From NCBI GenBank assembly GCA_034678415.1, contig JAXDBV010000045.1, positions 1 to 64,000 on the forward strand: DNA of 64,000 bases, read 5' to 3'. Shown in pieces: positions 1 through 8,646 of this stretch. The stretch is from JAXDBV01 sp034678415. GTDB taxonomy: Bacteria > Bacteroidota > Bacteroidia > Bacteroidales > VadinHA17. Position 1 is the first letter of the stretch. The number at the start of each line of letters is the position of its first letter. The translations under genes and the position numbers were made by a program. Below the pieces are notes generated by a model. The model did no database searches. It was not told where the DNA came from and saw only the letters and a program-made list of their open reading frames with translations.

Positions 1-1505
1 AACCCGATCCGCTGATGATTGTTGCTGACACCTCACAGTCTGTTTTTGGAGGGACCAATATAAATTGTCACGGTGGAAGTGATGGATGGATCGAGTTGTT
101 TGTTACCGGAGGTGACAGTCTTTATACTTTTATCTGGGATCATGATGCAACCCTTAATGACGACAGGGCAGAGAACCTGACTGCAGGGACATACCATGCC
201 ACTGTGATCGATGGTAATGACTGTTCCCGGGATATTACGGTTACCCTGACCGAGCCTGCCGACATCATCACCAGTATATCCAAAACCGATATCACCTGTG
301 CTTCCCCTGCCGGTGATGATGGAAGTATTGATCTGACAGTCGGTGGTGGTACAGGATTGGGTACTTATACATACTCATGGACTGGTCCCATGGGATTTAC
401 CTCCGCGGATGAGGATGTCTCCGGTCTGGTAGCTGGCAAATACAGGGTGATTGTCACAGATGCAAATGGTTGTACAAAACGCGATTCGATAGATATAATG
501 CCTCCTCCGCCGCTGACATTCACTATTACAACCTCAGACTATCTTGGTCAACAGATCAGTTGTCATGGTGAACAGAACGGTTGGATACAGGTTCATGATC
601 TTACAGGAACGCCGGATTATGTATTCAGCTGGACGGGCCCCGATGGATTTACATCCTCCAGCAGGGATATATCCAACCTGGCTGCGGGTACATATATGCT
701 TCAGATAACCGATGCCTTGAGCTGCGTGGGTGATACGACGATTATCATGTCTGAACCGGATACGTTGTTGATCACTTTTGATAAATCCCTGTCGTTTGAT
801 GGGAATTACAACCTGAATTGTTATGGTGATGTTAATGCTACGATCAACAGTATCGTGAGCGGTGGTACAGGCAGCTATACCTACCTTTGGAACAATGGGG
901 AGACGGGCACAAGCCGTAATGGTGTGGCGGCCGGCACCTTCCATTTAACCGTGACCGATCAGAATGGCTGCCGGCAAATTGGATCTGATTCTATCACCCA
1001 GCCTGAACAGCTTACCATGGAGGTTGATACAACATTAGCCCTCTGCCCTGATATGCCTGACGGAACCATATCAGTCACCGTTTCGGGTGGCGTTCCCTCG
1101 TATACCTATGAATGGTCCAACAGTGTGTATACCAGCTTTAATGAGAACCTCCTGCCTGGTGAATACACGGTTACCATCACCGACTATAATGGTTGTATGC
1201 TGACGAATACCATCGTTCTGGGGTCCGCCAGGGAAACATGCTTACAGATACCAACAGCCTTCTCACCTAACGAAGACGGAATCAACGATACCTGGGAGAT
1301 AGACCTGATATGGCTATACCCCGATGCAGTGATCGAGATTTTTGACCGCTGGGGACAGCTGGTGTACCGTTCTGAAAATGGCTATGAAACACCATGGGAT
1401 GGTAAATTCCATGGTCGTCCTATGCCCATGGATTCATATCATTATGTGATTAAACTGAACCGTCAAACCAAAGCCATAACCGGGAACGTAACCATTGTTA
1501 AATAA
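1..1505 (+). CDS. SprB-repeat surface protein with type B T9SS sorting domain (5' end outside window)
   Basis: The reading frame is open to the left edge (residues before the first ATG at 15 read PDPL), so only the C-terminal part of a larger protein is here. About five SprB-type repeats of 75-90 residues are visible, each opening with a pattern like I-x-C-x-G and containing a GG-x-YT-x-W core. The last 85 residues form a gliding-motility-associated (CHU_C, type B) C-terminal domain: PTAFSPNEDGIND, then IFDRWGQLVY, PWDGKFHG and a final TGNVTIVK strand. Proteins of this family are exported by the type IX secretion system and displayed on or released from the cell surface. A PorP/SprF gene follows 26 bp downstream, the usual partner arrangement. 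The ligand of the repeats cannot be read from sequence. Confidence 0.9.
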   Translation, partial: PDPLMIVADTSQSVFGGTNINCHGGSDGWIELFVTGGDSLYTFIWDHDATLNDDRAENLTAGTYHATVIDGNDCSRDITVTLTEPADIITSISKTDITCASPAGDDGSIDLTVGGGTGLGTYTYSWTGPMGFTSADEDVSGLVAGKYRVIVTDANGCTKRDSIDIMPPPPLTFTITTSDYLGQQISCHGEQNGWIQVHDLTGTPDYVFSWTGPDGFTSSSRDISNLAAGTYMLQITDALSCVGDTTIIMSEPDTLLITFDKSLSFDGNYNLNCYGDVNATINSIVSGGTGSYTYLWNNGETGTSRNGVAAGTFHLTVTDQNGCRQIGSDSITQPEQLTMEVDTTLALCPDMPDGTISVTVSGGVPSYTYEWSNSVYTSFNENLLPGEYTVTITDYNGCMLTNTIVLGSARETCLQIPTAFSPNEDGINDTWEIDLIWLYPDAVIEIFDRWGQLVYRSENGYETPWDGKFHGRPMPMDSYHYVIKLNRQTKAITGNVTIVK

Positions 1506-1531
1506 TATCGTAAAATCTAAGATATAGACGT

Positions 1532-2515
1532 TTGAAAAAGCCGCTGTACATAATGGTTATCCTCGGTTTCCTGGCCGCACCTTCTTCTGGTCAGCAATTA
1601 CCATTGTACAGTCAGTACATGATGAACGGCTTTCTTTTGAATCCAGCTATAGCCGGAAGCGACGGATACACCACATTTTCGCTTACTGCCAGGGAACAAT
1701 GGCTGGGTTTTAACCAGGCTCCCAAAACCCATGCCCTGAGCTTGCAGAGCCGTTTGTTGAAACGAAGCTACATCATCAAGGGAAGATCAGTGTATAATAA
1801 ACGATTCAAACCCGCAAGAACAGGACGTGTGGGGATTGGAGGCTATATCTATAATGACCGCAATGGACTGGTGAACCGGAATGGCGTTCAGTTCAGCTAT
1901 GCCTATCATATTCGTCTTCAACAATCACAGTTGTCATTCGGTCTTTCCGGTTCGGTCTTTCAGTTTAACCTGCTCGACGACCAGATATGGTTCCATGACC
2001 AAGAAATTGAACCCCTGGTGTACGACGGTTCAACACGCCGGGTACTCTTTGTGCCGGATGCGAACTTTGGGGTGTATTTACTGAACTATAATTACTATGC
2101 CGGATTATCTGTTGCCCAGCTTTTCCAGTCGTATCTTAAGATCGGTAACAATACCTTCGACAATTACCGGTTATTGAGGCACTTTTATTTCACAACCGGG
2201 TATACATTTGATCTGGGAAACGGTTTTGCACTGGAACCCTCTCTTCTTCTAAAAACAACCGAAACATGGAGGACACAGCTGGATATCAATACAAAGATTC
2301 TCTATCAGCAGGACTTATGGCTGGGAGCGTCCTTCCGGACAGGTACTTCCCTGATCCTGATGGGAGGGTTCAGGGTGAACCAGCTGTATTTCGGATATGC
2401 CTTTGATTATACACTTTCCAGCATCATGAAATACAGCCTTGGTTCACACGAGGTGATGATTGCTCTTAAGCTGGGAGATAATGCACGCAGATACCGCTGG
2501 CTGGAACGGTACTGA
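1532..2515 (+). CDS. PorP/SprF family type IX secretion membrane protein
   Basis: This 327-residue protein begins with a signal peptide (MKKPLYIMVILGFLAAPSSG, cleavage likely before QQLPLYSQYM). The mature start with LYSQYM-NGFLLNPAIAGS is the hallmark of the PorP/SprF family, followed by alternating beta-strand segments typical of an outer-membrane barrel and an end rich in aromatic strands (FGYAFDYTLSSI). The start is TTG at 1532; the first ATG in frame, at 1553, would cut away the charged n-region of the signal peptide, so TTG is preferred. It lies 26 bp after the SprB-repeat gene and probably forms an operon with it. SprF-like proteins help deliver or anchor their cognate type B substrate; that pairing is inferred from adjacency. 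Confidence 0.9.
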   Translation: MKKPLYIMVILGFLAAPSSGQQLPLYSQYMMNGFLLNPAIAGSDGYTTFSLTAREQWLGFNQAPKTHALSLQSRLLKRSYIIKGRSVYNKRFKPARTGRVGIGGYIYNDRNGLVNRNGVQFSYAYHIRLQQSQLSFGLSGSVFQFNLLDDQIWFHDQEIEPLVYDGSTRRVLFVPDANFGVYLLNYNYYAGLSVAQLFQSYLKIGNNTFDNYRLLRHFYFTTGYTFDLGNGFALEPSLLLKTTETWRTQLDINTKILYQQDLWLGASFRTGTSLILMGGFRVNQLYFGYAFDYTLSSIMKYSLGSHEVMIALKLGDNARRYRWLERY

Positions 2516-2524
2516 TCAGTATTT

Positions 2525-4042
2525 CTATAGTTTCTTAAAGTATTCTCCCCACTTCCCCGGCTTCTTCCATTTATTCCAGAACTGTCCTAGCCTTTCAATC
2601 TCAATTCTCTCATAGAATCCAAAGGGATACAGCACCAGGGGAAATGCTATGATCATCATGCTCTTGATAATCAACCTCAAAGCAAGGCTGAGATCGTTAA
2701 TGAGAAGTGACAGGATACACATGACAACAGCCACCGTTACCATCAGGGCTACTTTGTTCAGCTCGTAGGGAATCCTGAAATATTTCTGGGAGAAAAAGTA
2801 TATCATCCCGAAATACAATGCCTGTGAAATCAAGGCTGCGAAAGCAGCTCCCATGTACTGGAAAACCGGGATAAGCAGAAGATTCAGGGCGATATTCACA
2901 CATGCCACGACCATTACTACCATTGCCGTTACTGTTGTCCGTTTGGTAAGATTAATACCCGTGAGGGAAACATCGCGGAGCATGGTGAACAGAATGGCAA
3001 AACACAGCACGGGGATTACGTTAGAAGCTTCCCAGTAACTGATGTTCCTTGACAGGACTTTTACAATCTCTTTCCCGAACAATGATATGAAGAGAACAAA
3101 AAACATTAGCCCGTAGGTGAAGTAGGTCATCACTTTTGAGTAGAACCGTTTGGCATTTGGTGAGTCGATCATCCTGAAGATAATGGGCTGAAGGGCCAGC
3201 TGTACGGAGGTGATGATAAAGACCCTTAGAGTATTGGCGATCCTGAATCCCAGGTTATAAATGCCGACCTGATACAGGTCCGTCTTGAATTTCAGAACAT
3301 AACGGTCGGTTACCGTAAGGATAATGCCTGTTATTGAAGTGAGGAGGAGCGGCATGCTGAAAGCGATCATCTCCCCCAGTATCTTTCTTTCAAAACGGAT
3401 ATGAATGTTTTTAATGATATAGGTTGCCGATACCAGGAAGAAAACCATATTGCCGATAATCTGGGCCTCGTATATACCCTCCGCCTTTTTCCCCTTCACG
3501 ACCACAAAATAGACGGTAAAGACTAAAGATACCAGTAGCTTAAGGATGTTGAGAAGAGAATAAAATCCCGGTTTCTCCTGCAAACGGATGAGGGTCAGCA
3601 CTACCACGCACAGTGCTTCCAGGCATGATGAGAATAAAAGCAATGAAATGATATAGGAATAGCCGGCATTGTCAAAGAGAAGAACCGACAGGTGATCCTT
3701 GAGGGAATACAACAGCAGGGATATTACGAGGGATATGGATGCGATGAATACAAGAATAGTGAAGAAGATGGATTTCTGGTTTTTTATATAGTTCTTATCC
3801 CAGTACCACCTGAAGTATGCACTGTAAAGGCTGACACCGTAAACCGCCACAAGGATCTGCACGGAAACATCTGTTAATCCCAGTATCCCGTACTCAGCTG
3901 TGGTAAGACGGGTGGTATAAAGAGGGATCAGAATAAATCCCATCAGCTTGGATACCATGTTTCCAAGGCTGTAAATAAGCGTACCTTTGATTGTGGAGCG
4001 CAGCGTGTCAAGCATGCTTTCAGGTGTTAATGGAAGCGACAT
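2525..4042 (-). CDS. Polysaccharide flippase, Wzx/MATE-like oligosaccharide exporter
   Basis: A 505-residue polytopic membrane protein with about 12-14 hydrophobic helices. The N-terminal segment (GTLIYSLGNMVSKLMGFILIPLYT) and the whole-length helix pattern match the polysaccharide biosynthesis/MVF flippase superfamily, which moves lipid-linked oligosaccharides across the inner membrane. It is the last gene of the minus-strand polysaccharide cluster, where a flippase is expected. The ATG at 4042 overlaps the upstream gene by 23 bp; an alternative ATG at 4015 would remove the overlap. Its 3' end lies 9 bp from the convergent PorP/SprF gene. The substrate is unknown. Confidence 0.87.
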   Translation of the reverse strand: MSLPLTPESMLDTLRSTIKGTLIYSLGNMVSKLMGFILIPLYTTRLTTAEYGILGLTDVSVQILVAVYGVSLYSAYFRWYWDKNYIKNQKSIFFTILVFIASISLVISLLLYSLKDHLSVLLFDNAGYSYIISLLLFSSCLEALCVVVLTLIRLQEKPGFYSLLNILKLLVSLVFTVYFVVVKGKKAEGIYEAQIIGNMVFFLVSATYIIKNIHIRFERKILGEMIAFSMPLLLTSITGIILTVTDRYVLKFKTDLYQVGIYNLGFRIANTLRVFIITSVQLALQPIIFRMIDSPNAKRFYSKVMTYFTYGLMFFVLFISLFGKEIVKVLSRNISYWEASNVIPVLCFAILFTMLRDVSLTGINLTKRTTVTAMVVMVVACVNIALNLLLIPVFQYMGAAFAALISQALYFGMIYFFSQKYFRIPYELNKVALMVTVAVVMCILSLLINDLSLALRLIIKSMMIIAFPLVLYPFGFYERIEIERLGQFWNKWKKPGKWGEYFKKL

Positions 4043-5231
4043 AGGTGCTTAAAGCCCTCATCATCCATGCCTGTGCCCACCGCATGTATGGGATTTTTGA
4101 TTTGAAAACAATGCCGGTGAACCGGCTTTTCAGAAATCCATAACAGAAATATCCTTTCCCTGTCTGCAGGTGTCTGATCGTCCAATCAAGAACCTTGCCG
4201 GCTATTGAAATGGAACCGGGGAATGTTTTTCCCAGGGTACATAGGCAGTTAATCGCTTCGGCACAGGAGTGTATGTCAATCCTGTATGTTCTGTTTGGAA
4301 GAAGCTTAGGGATGGTTTCCCTGCGAAAAAAATGTTTCACATAATGCCGGTAGCATCTTTCAAGGGCAGTATACACCTTCCCGTTTCCTGTCATAATCCA
4401 GATGGAATGAAGCATCCTGAGTACAAAACAGGTATGGTAATGATCGATGAAACGGGCTGGTTTTTCGGGGGGGCCGTTGTAATCGAACGAACCGTCGTCC
4501 GCCTGTGATGCCAGCGTGTAGTTCACCGCCCGGATTCCCATGTCGATCCATCCCTGGTTATTGACCTTCTTCCCGATCCTGATAAGATATTCAGCCACAA
4601 ACAGGTTCAGGTTATGGACATGATTAACATAGAGCGGGGTATAGGAGAAGCACAGGCTGTCATTCCCCGTCTCGTGCTTTGGCAGAACGGCAAGAAAATG
4701 AGCTATATTGATGCATTCCTTCAGGTATGATTCATCCGAAAGGAAAGAAAAGGCTTTCCAGAAGGCCTCTCCAGCAACGGTGGTTACTATTCCGTTGGGT
4801 GTTCCGGCCGGGATCAATTGATTCGAATACCAGTCAAAGGGATATCCCCAGGCAGAGCCGTCAACGTTCATGGCCTTGTTATGTGACAGCCAGTCCAGGC
4901 ATTCATGTGCTTTACTGAACCACTTCTCTTCCCTGGTAAGGTTATAAAGATCAAGATAGGCACAGGCAAACAATCCCATGGCTTTTGCATTAATCTGTGG
5001 CTTCACATTCATGAGATTCCTGAAGAACAGGGGGAAATGGTTGAAAACCTCAAAAACAATTTCCCTGCGTATTGCCGAGCGGCGGTTTTCTAACGCCTTT
5101 TCGGAAATTCTCAGTACCCATTCTTTAGCCCTGATGTCGTACGGATCCCATCCTGCCCAGCCATTGTTTTCAATCCATAGGTCAAGCATTTCAAGCGATT
5201 TCCAGGCCCTTTTCTTTATGTCTTCATTCAT
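4020..5231 (-). CDS. Alpha-helical toroid-like protein of polysaccharide cluster, function unknown
   Basis: 403 residues without a signal peptide or membrane span. The sequence alternates amphipathic helices with repeated aromatic and glycine turns (for example AWGYPFDWYS, DDGSFDYNG, DIHSCAEAIN, WAQAWMMRALS), which resembles (alpha/alpha) barrel folds seen in glycoside hydrolases, epimerases and polysaccharide lyases. I do not recognise an exact family; homologues are sometimes mislabelled as delta-aminolevulinate dehydratase. The ATG at 5231 (MNEDIKKRAW) was chosen because the longer reading would need a TTG at 5258 and adds only nine residues. It overlaps the flippase gene and follows the methyltransferase gene, so a role in glycan modification is likely but unproven. 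Confidence 0.75.
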   Translation of the reverse strand: MNEDIKKRAWKSLEMLDLWIENNGWAGWDPYDIRAKEWVLRISEKALENRRSAIRREIVFEVFNHFPLFFRNLMNVKPQINAKAMGLFACAYLDLYNLTREEKWFSKAHECLDWLSHNKAMNVDGSAWGYPFDWYSNQLIPAGTPNGIVTTVAGEAFWKAFSFLSDESYLKECINIAHFLAVLPKHETGNDSLCFSYTPLYVNHVHNLNLFVAEYLIRIGKKVNNQGWIDMGIRAVNYTLASQADDGSFDYNGPPEKPARFIDHYHTCFVLRMLHSIWIMTGNGKVYTALERCYRHYVKHFFRRETIPKLLPNRTYRIDIHSCAEAINCLCTLGKTFPGSISIAGKVLDWTIRHLQTGKGYFCYGFLKSRFTGIVFKSKIPYMRWAQAWMMRALSTYVASINT

Positions 5232-5259
5232 GAGTACAACGATGAATAAATACCGCAAT

Positions 5260-6096
5260 TTAATACTTCATATAATATGAATACATATGATCATAAAAGG
5301 GTATTTTGTTAAAAAAACTGTTGTCAATCATCTGTACCGACTTCCGGATTAATAGATTGACGATGGGTATCCCGGGAAACGGGTTGATCATTCCTCCGGA
5401 GGTATAGTATCTTTTTACCAGTGCCATATTCTTCTGTCCGAGGAGCTGGTCGAGGTATTTCCTGGAGAATAAGTTCAGGTGTTCAGGAGGACGGTACATA
5501 TGCCAGCTCTTCCCTGTCATATTGGCAATATATGTTTTTAGTGACTGGTGAGTTGGAATGAGGATCACAAGTAATCCTCCCTGTGGGATTACGGGTACTA
5601 GCCTGTCCAGCAAAACGGCGGGATTTTCAATGTGTTCCAGCAGAGCGAAGCACGACACAATGTCAAATTTATGGGTAAAGTCAATATTCTCAGCGAAGTC
5701 ATTATGCACCTTTAATCCGCGTTTCCGGGCAATTTCGGCGAAGCTGGCTGACAACTCTATGCCCTCGCACTGCACATTCCTGTCAAAATGCAGGAGAAAA
5801 TCCCCCGTTCTGCAGCCCACATCGAGAACTGATCGTGGTTGTCTGCCCAGCAAACGGGTTGTGATCATAACCTGTTTTGCCCATGACTTGTTGGGATAGA
5901 ATTCTTGAGGGAAATGCCCCCTCCTGGTTGAAAAATCATTATACATCTGTTTCAGTGATGCCTCGTGTTCCCCGGGATCGAAAAATTGACTTCCGCAACT
6001 ATGGCAGGAGTATAGTGAATAGGTGAACTGGTTGTATGGAGAAATAACTTGCTTGTTTATCTGGCAATCCGCATAACCACAAAATCTACATTTCAT
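5260..6096 (-). CDS. Class I SAM-dependent methyltransferase with N-terminal zinc ribbon
   Basis: The protein begins MKCRFCGYADC and has a second CxxC pair near residue 33 (CHSCGSQFFDP), forming a probable four-cysteine zinc site. The Rossmann methyltransferase core follows, with the SAM-binding motif VLDVGCRTGDFLLHF near residue 93 and a post-I region (DIVSCFALLEHIENP) typical of Methyltransf_11/23. The start at ATG 6096 leaves one base after the upstream stop; a longer frame reaching 6162 would run back into the upstream gene. In this cluster it probably methylates a sugar, sugar nucleotide or lipid-linked glycan. The C-terminal 60 residues carry no recognised domain. Confidence 0.87.
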   Translation of the reverse strand: MKCRFCGYADCQINKQVISPYNQFTYSLYSCHSCGSQFFDPGEHEASLKQMYNDFSTRRGHFPQEFYPNKSWAKQVMITTRLLGRQPRSVLDVGCRTGDFLLHFDRNVQCEGIELSASFAEIARKRGLKVHNDFAENIDFTHKFDIVSCFALLEHIENPAVLLDRLVPVIPQGGLLVILIPTHQSLKTYIANMTGKSWHMYRPPEHLNLFSRKYLDQLLGQKNMALVKRYYTSGGMINPFPGIPIVNLLIRKSVQMIDNSFFNKIPFYDHMYSYYMKY

Positions 6097-6097
6097 A

Positions 6098-6952
6098 TCA
6101 CTGTTGACTTTCGATGAGTTTTTTGAGTCCTTCCCTGAAAGATACCCTTGGAACCCATCCAAGCTGTCCGGAAATGCGTGAATAGTCAGCCCTTATATCG
6201 GGAATTTCGTTTTTCCGGCCTTTACCGGTTGAGACTATTTTTTTCTTTGTTCCCGTAAGACTCATGATGAGTTCGATGGTTTCACCAACACTGAACGATG
6301 TACCAGAACCCACATTATAGATCCCCGGTTTGTCGTTATGCAGGAAGGTCAGCAACAATGCTTCCACGAGATCATTTATATACAGGAAATCCCTTTTGGG
6401 TCGGACATCATTTACCACGATCTCGCCCGAATCAGGATTCCTAACCTGGGTCAGGATTTCGGGAATCAGGAATTCTGGACGCTGGCCCGGTCCATAGATA
6501 TTAAATGGCCTCAATACAGTGATGTTCAATCCAAACTGCTCTGTATAGAAGGAACACAGCGATTCCGCCAGGACCTTACTGTGCATATAGGGATTATTGG
6601 GTTTAAGCGGGTGTTTTTCATCGATGGGAAGATACTTCGGTATGCCATATACATAAGCGCTAATAAAGGTTAATCCTGCGGAGTTTTTCCTGCAGTAATC
6701 AAGAATGTTCACCATTCCGCAAACATTGACACGGTAAAAATCGGCGGGTTTTTTCCAGCTTAATGGTACAAAACTCAGTCCGGCCAGGTGAAACACGTGG
6801 TCGGCATGCGGAAAAGGAGGCATCATAGTGCTGATATCTCCCTGATCTAAATCAAATTCAAGAATATGATAATCCTCACTCATCTGTTTGAAACGGTGTA
6901 CAAGGGCACTGCCGATGAATCCTTTTGAGCCGGTGATGAGGATATCAGGCAT
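6098..6952 (-). CDS. NAD-dependent epimerase/dehydratase (extended SDR)
   Basis: This 284-residue protein shows the extended short-chain dehydrogenase pattern: NAD-binding ILITGSKGFIGSALV at the N-terminus, the HLAGLS segment, catalytic Y-x-x-x-K in NPYMHSKVLAES, and the substrate-loop motif RPFNIYGPGQR. The ATG at 6952 starts exactly at the Rossmann strand (MPDILITG) and overlaps the upstream nucleotidyltransferase by 8 bp; a longer start at 6982 would add ten residues of unlikely leader. It probably acts on a nucleotide sugar as an epimerase, dehydratase or reductase. Which reaction cannot be decided from the visible motifs. Confidence 0.88.
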   Translation of the reverse strand: MPDILITGSKGFIGSALVHRFKQMSEDYHILEFDLDQGDISTMMPPFPHADHVFHLAGLSFVPLSWKKPADFYRVNVCGMVNILDYCRKNSAGLTFISAYVYGIPKYLPIDEKHPLKPNNPYMHSKVLAESLCSFYTEQFGLNITVLRPFNIYGPGQRPEFLIPEILTQVRNPDSGEIVVNDVRPKRDFLYINDLVEALLLTFLHNDKPGIYNVGSGTSFSVGETIELIMSLTGTKKKIVSTGKGRKNEIPDIRADYSRISGQLGWVPRVSFREGLKKLIESQQ

Positions 6953-7661
6953 CGGGAAGGAAGAATGATGGATTTTTCTCAAAAACGGTTATGGCTTGTT
7001 CATAATCTTCGGGTCTCCCGATATCGAGCCAATAGCCGTCAAACATTATAACCCGGGCAGGTCTTTTTATACTGATTAGTTGCAGCATCAGCTGATCAAA
7101 ACCATATGAGGTGTTTTTCGGGATGTATTCAAGGATGCTGCGGTTCACCATATAGATGCCCATGGAAACGTTATAATGGATTTTAGGTTTCTCCTGGAAT
7201 CCGGTTAGCAGACCTGTCTTATCCGTATCCAGCACACCAAATTCACTGTCGATGGTTCTTCCGAATCCGGAGATTGTGAACGGGTTTCCTTGCCTGAGAT
7301 GAAGTGTGTAGAACTCGCTGTAATTGAGGTTTGTCAGCACATCACCGTTCATCACCAGGAAATCCTGCGGAAGGTCGGGGATGCAAGTCAGGGGACCCAT
7401 AGTGCCCAGCGGTTTGTCCTCAAATGAATAATCGATGGTTGTCTTCCATTTTTCTCCATTACCGAAATAGGCTTTTATGATATCAGCCTGATGGCTGACC
7501 GTCAGTGTGATTCTGTCAAATCCATTGTATACAAGCTGTTTTACAATGATTTCGAGGATGGGGTAATTACCCAGGGGAACCAATGGTTTGGGCAGTGATA
7601 TTGTATAAGGTTTCAGGCGGGTGCCTTTTCCGCCGGCAAGTATGATCGCCCTTTTAGACAT
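6945..7661 (-). CDS. Sugar-1-phosphate nucleotidyltransferase
   Basis: 238 residues with the NTP-transferase signature at the N-terminus (AIILAGGKGTRLKPYT, then PKPLVPLGNYPILE). A conserved D in VMNGDVLTNL and the EKP motif in GFQEKPKIHYNVSMGIY complete the catalytic fold. It lacks the left-handed helix domain of GlmU-type enzymes, so it is a short form like those that activate heptose, mannose or nonulosonate precursors. It overlaps the LegB-like gene by 8 bp and the downstream SDR by 8 bp, suggesting translational coupling and a shared sugar-nucleotide pathway. The specific NDP-sugar is unknown. Confidence 0.87.
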   Translation of the reverse strand: MSKRAIILAGGKGTRLKPYTISLPKPLVPLGNYPILEIIVKQLVYNGFDRITLTVSHQADIIKAYFGNGEKWKTTIDYSFEDKPLGTMGPLTCIPDLPQDFLVMNGDVLTNLNYSEFYTLHLRQGNPFTISGFGRTIDSEFGVLDTDKTGLLTGFQEKPKIHYNVSMGIYMVNRSILEYIPKNTSYGFDQLMLQLISIKRPARVIMFDGYWLDIGRPEDYEQAITVFEKNPSFFLPDA

Positions 7662-8646
7662 TATAGATATCTGTTTTATATTTTTTCAGGTTGCCGGGTA
7701 TTTGAAACCAGTGGATAGTTTCTGCCAATCCCTGCTCAAAGGTGTACTCCTGGCTGTATTGCGTCAGTGACCTTATTTTCCCGGTATCTGCCACGAGCCT
7801 GTAAACCTCAGAGGAATCAGGTCTTATCCTGACCGGATCTTCGATGAGAACGGCATCCGACCGCATCAGTTTTCGGATCATTTCGAAAGCCTGACGAATG
7901 GAATATTCCTTTCCGGAACCGATATTGTACATTTCACCAATGGCTTCTTCCCTGCCGGCAAGCATAACAAGACCTTTACAGGTATCTTTCACATAGTTGA
8001 AATCGCGGGTGGGAGAGGTATTCCCAAGCTTAATTTCCTTGCTGCCGTGGATGATCTGTGTGATTATGGCTGGAATAACGGCCCTGGCAGACTGTCTTGG
8101 GCCATACGTGTTAAATGGCCTTGCAATCACCACGGGCAGATGGTATGAGCAATGAAAGCTTTTTACCACAGCGTCTGCTGCTATCTTGCTGGCGCTGTAT
8201 GGTGACTGTGCCTGTAGCGGATGATCCTCGTTAATGGGCACATGCCTGGCCGTTCCATACACTTCACTGGTGGAAGTATGAACAAAGCATTTTACCCCTT
8301 TTTCCTGAGCGGCCCGGCAAAGATTCAGGGTTCCCCTGACATTGGTGTCAAAATATGATTCAGGAGCCTGGTACGAATAGGGTATAGCTATCAGGGCAGC
8401 CAGATGGAATACGATTTCCATATCACTGCATATTTTCTGTGCCAGCGAGCAGTCGCGGATATCACCTGCCACCACTTCAATCTGGTCGAGGCAGGGAAGG
8501 TCTTCAAGCCAGCCCCAGTGATTGAAGGAGTTATAGCATGAGAGTGCTCTCACGCGGGCACCCAATCCAACCAGCATTTCAACCAGGTGGGATCCGATAA
8601 AACCATCCGCCCCGGTTACCAGTGTCCTGACTCCTTTATAATTCAT
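7654..8646 (-). CDS. LegB-like NAD-dependent 4,6-dehydratase
   Basis: A 330-residue extended SDR with LVTGADGFIGSHLVE near residue 9, the catalytic YSASK motif, and TSEVYGTA. The segment VRALSCYNSFNHWGWLED closely resembles the corresponding part of LegB, the UDP/GDP-sugar 4,6-dehydratase that opens legionaminic acid and bacillosamine-type pathways; this is the basis for the subfamily call. A 4-keto-6-deoxy sugar product would fit the neighbouring nucleotidyltransferase, second SDR and methyltransferase. No NeuB/LegI-type condensing enzyme or CMP-sugar synthetase is in the window, so a complete nonulosonic acid route is not shown here. Confidence 0.82.
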   Translation of the reverse strand: MNYKGVRTLVTGADGFIGSHLVEMLVGLGARVRALSCYNSFNHWGWLEDLPCLDQIEVVAGDIRDCSLAQKICSDMEIVFHLAALIAIPYSYQAPESYFDTNVRGTLNLCRAAQEKGVKCFVHTSTSEVYGTARHVPINEDHPLQAQSPYSASKIAADAVVKSFHCSYHLPVVIARPFNTYGPRQSARAVIPAIITQIIHGSKEIKLGNTSPTRDFNYVKDTCKGLVMLAGREEAIGEMYNIGSGKEYSIRQAFEMIRKLMRSDAVLIEDPVRIRPDSSEVYRLVADTGKIRSLTQYSQEYTFEQGLAETIHWFQIPGNLKKYKTDIYNV

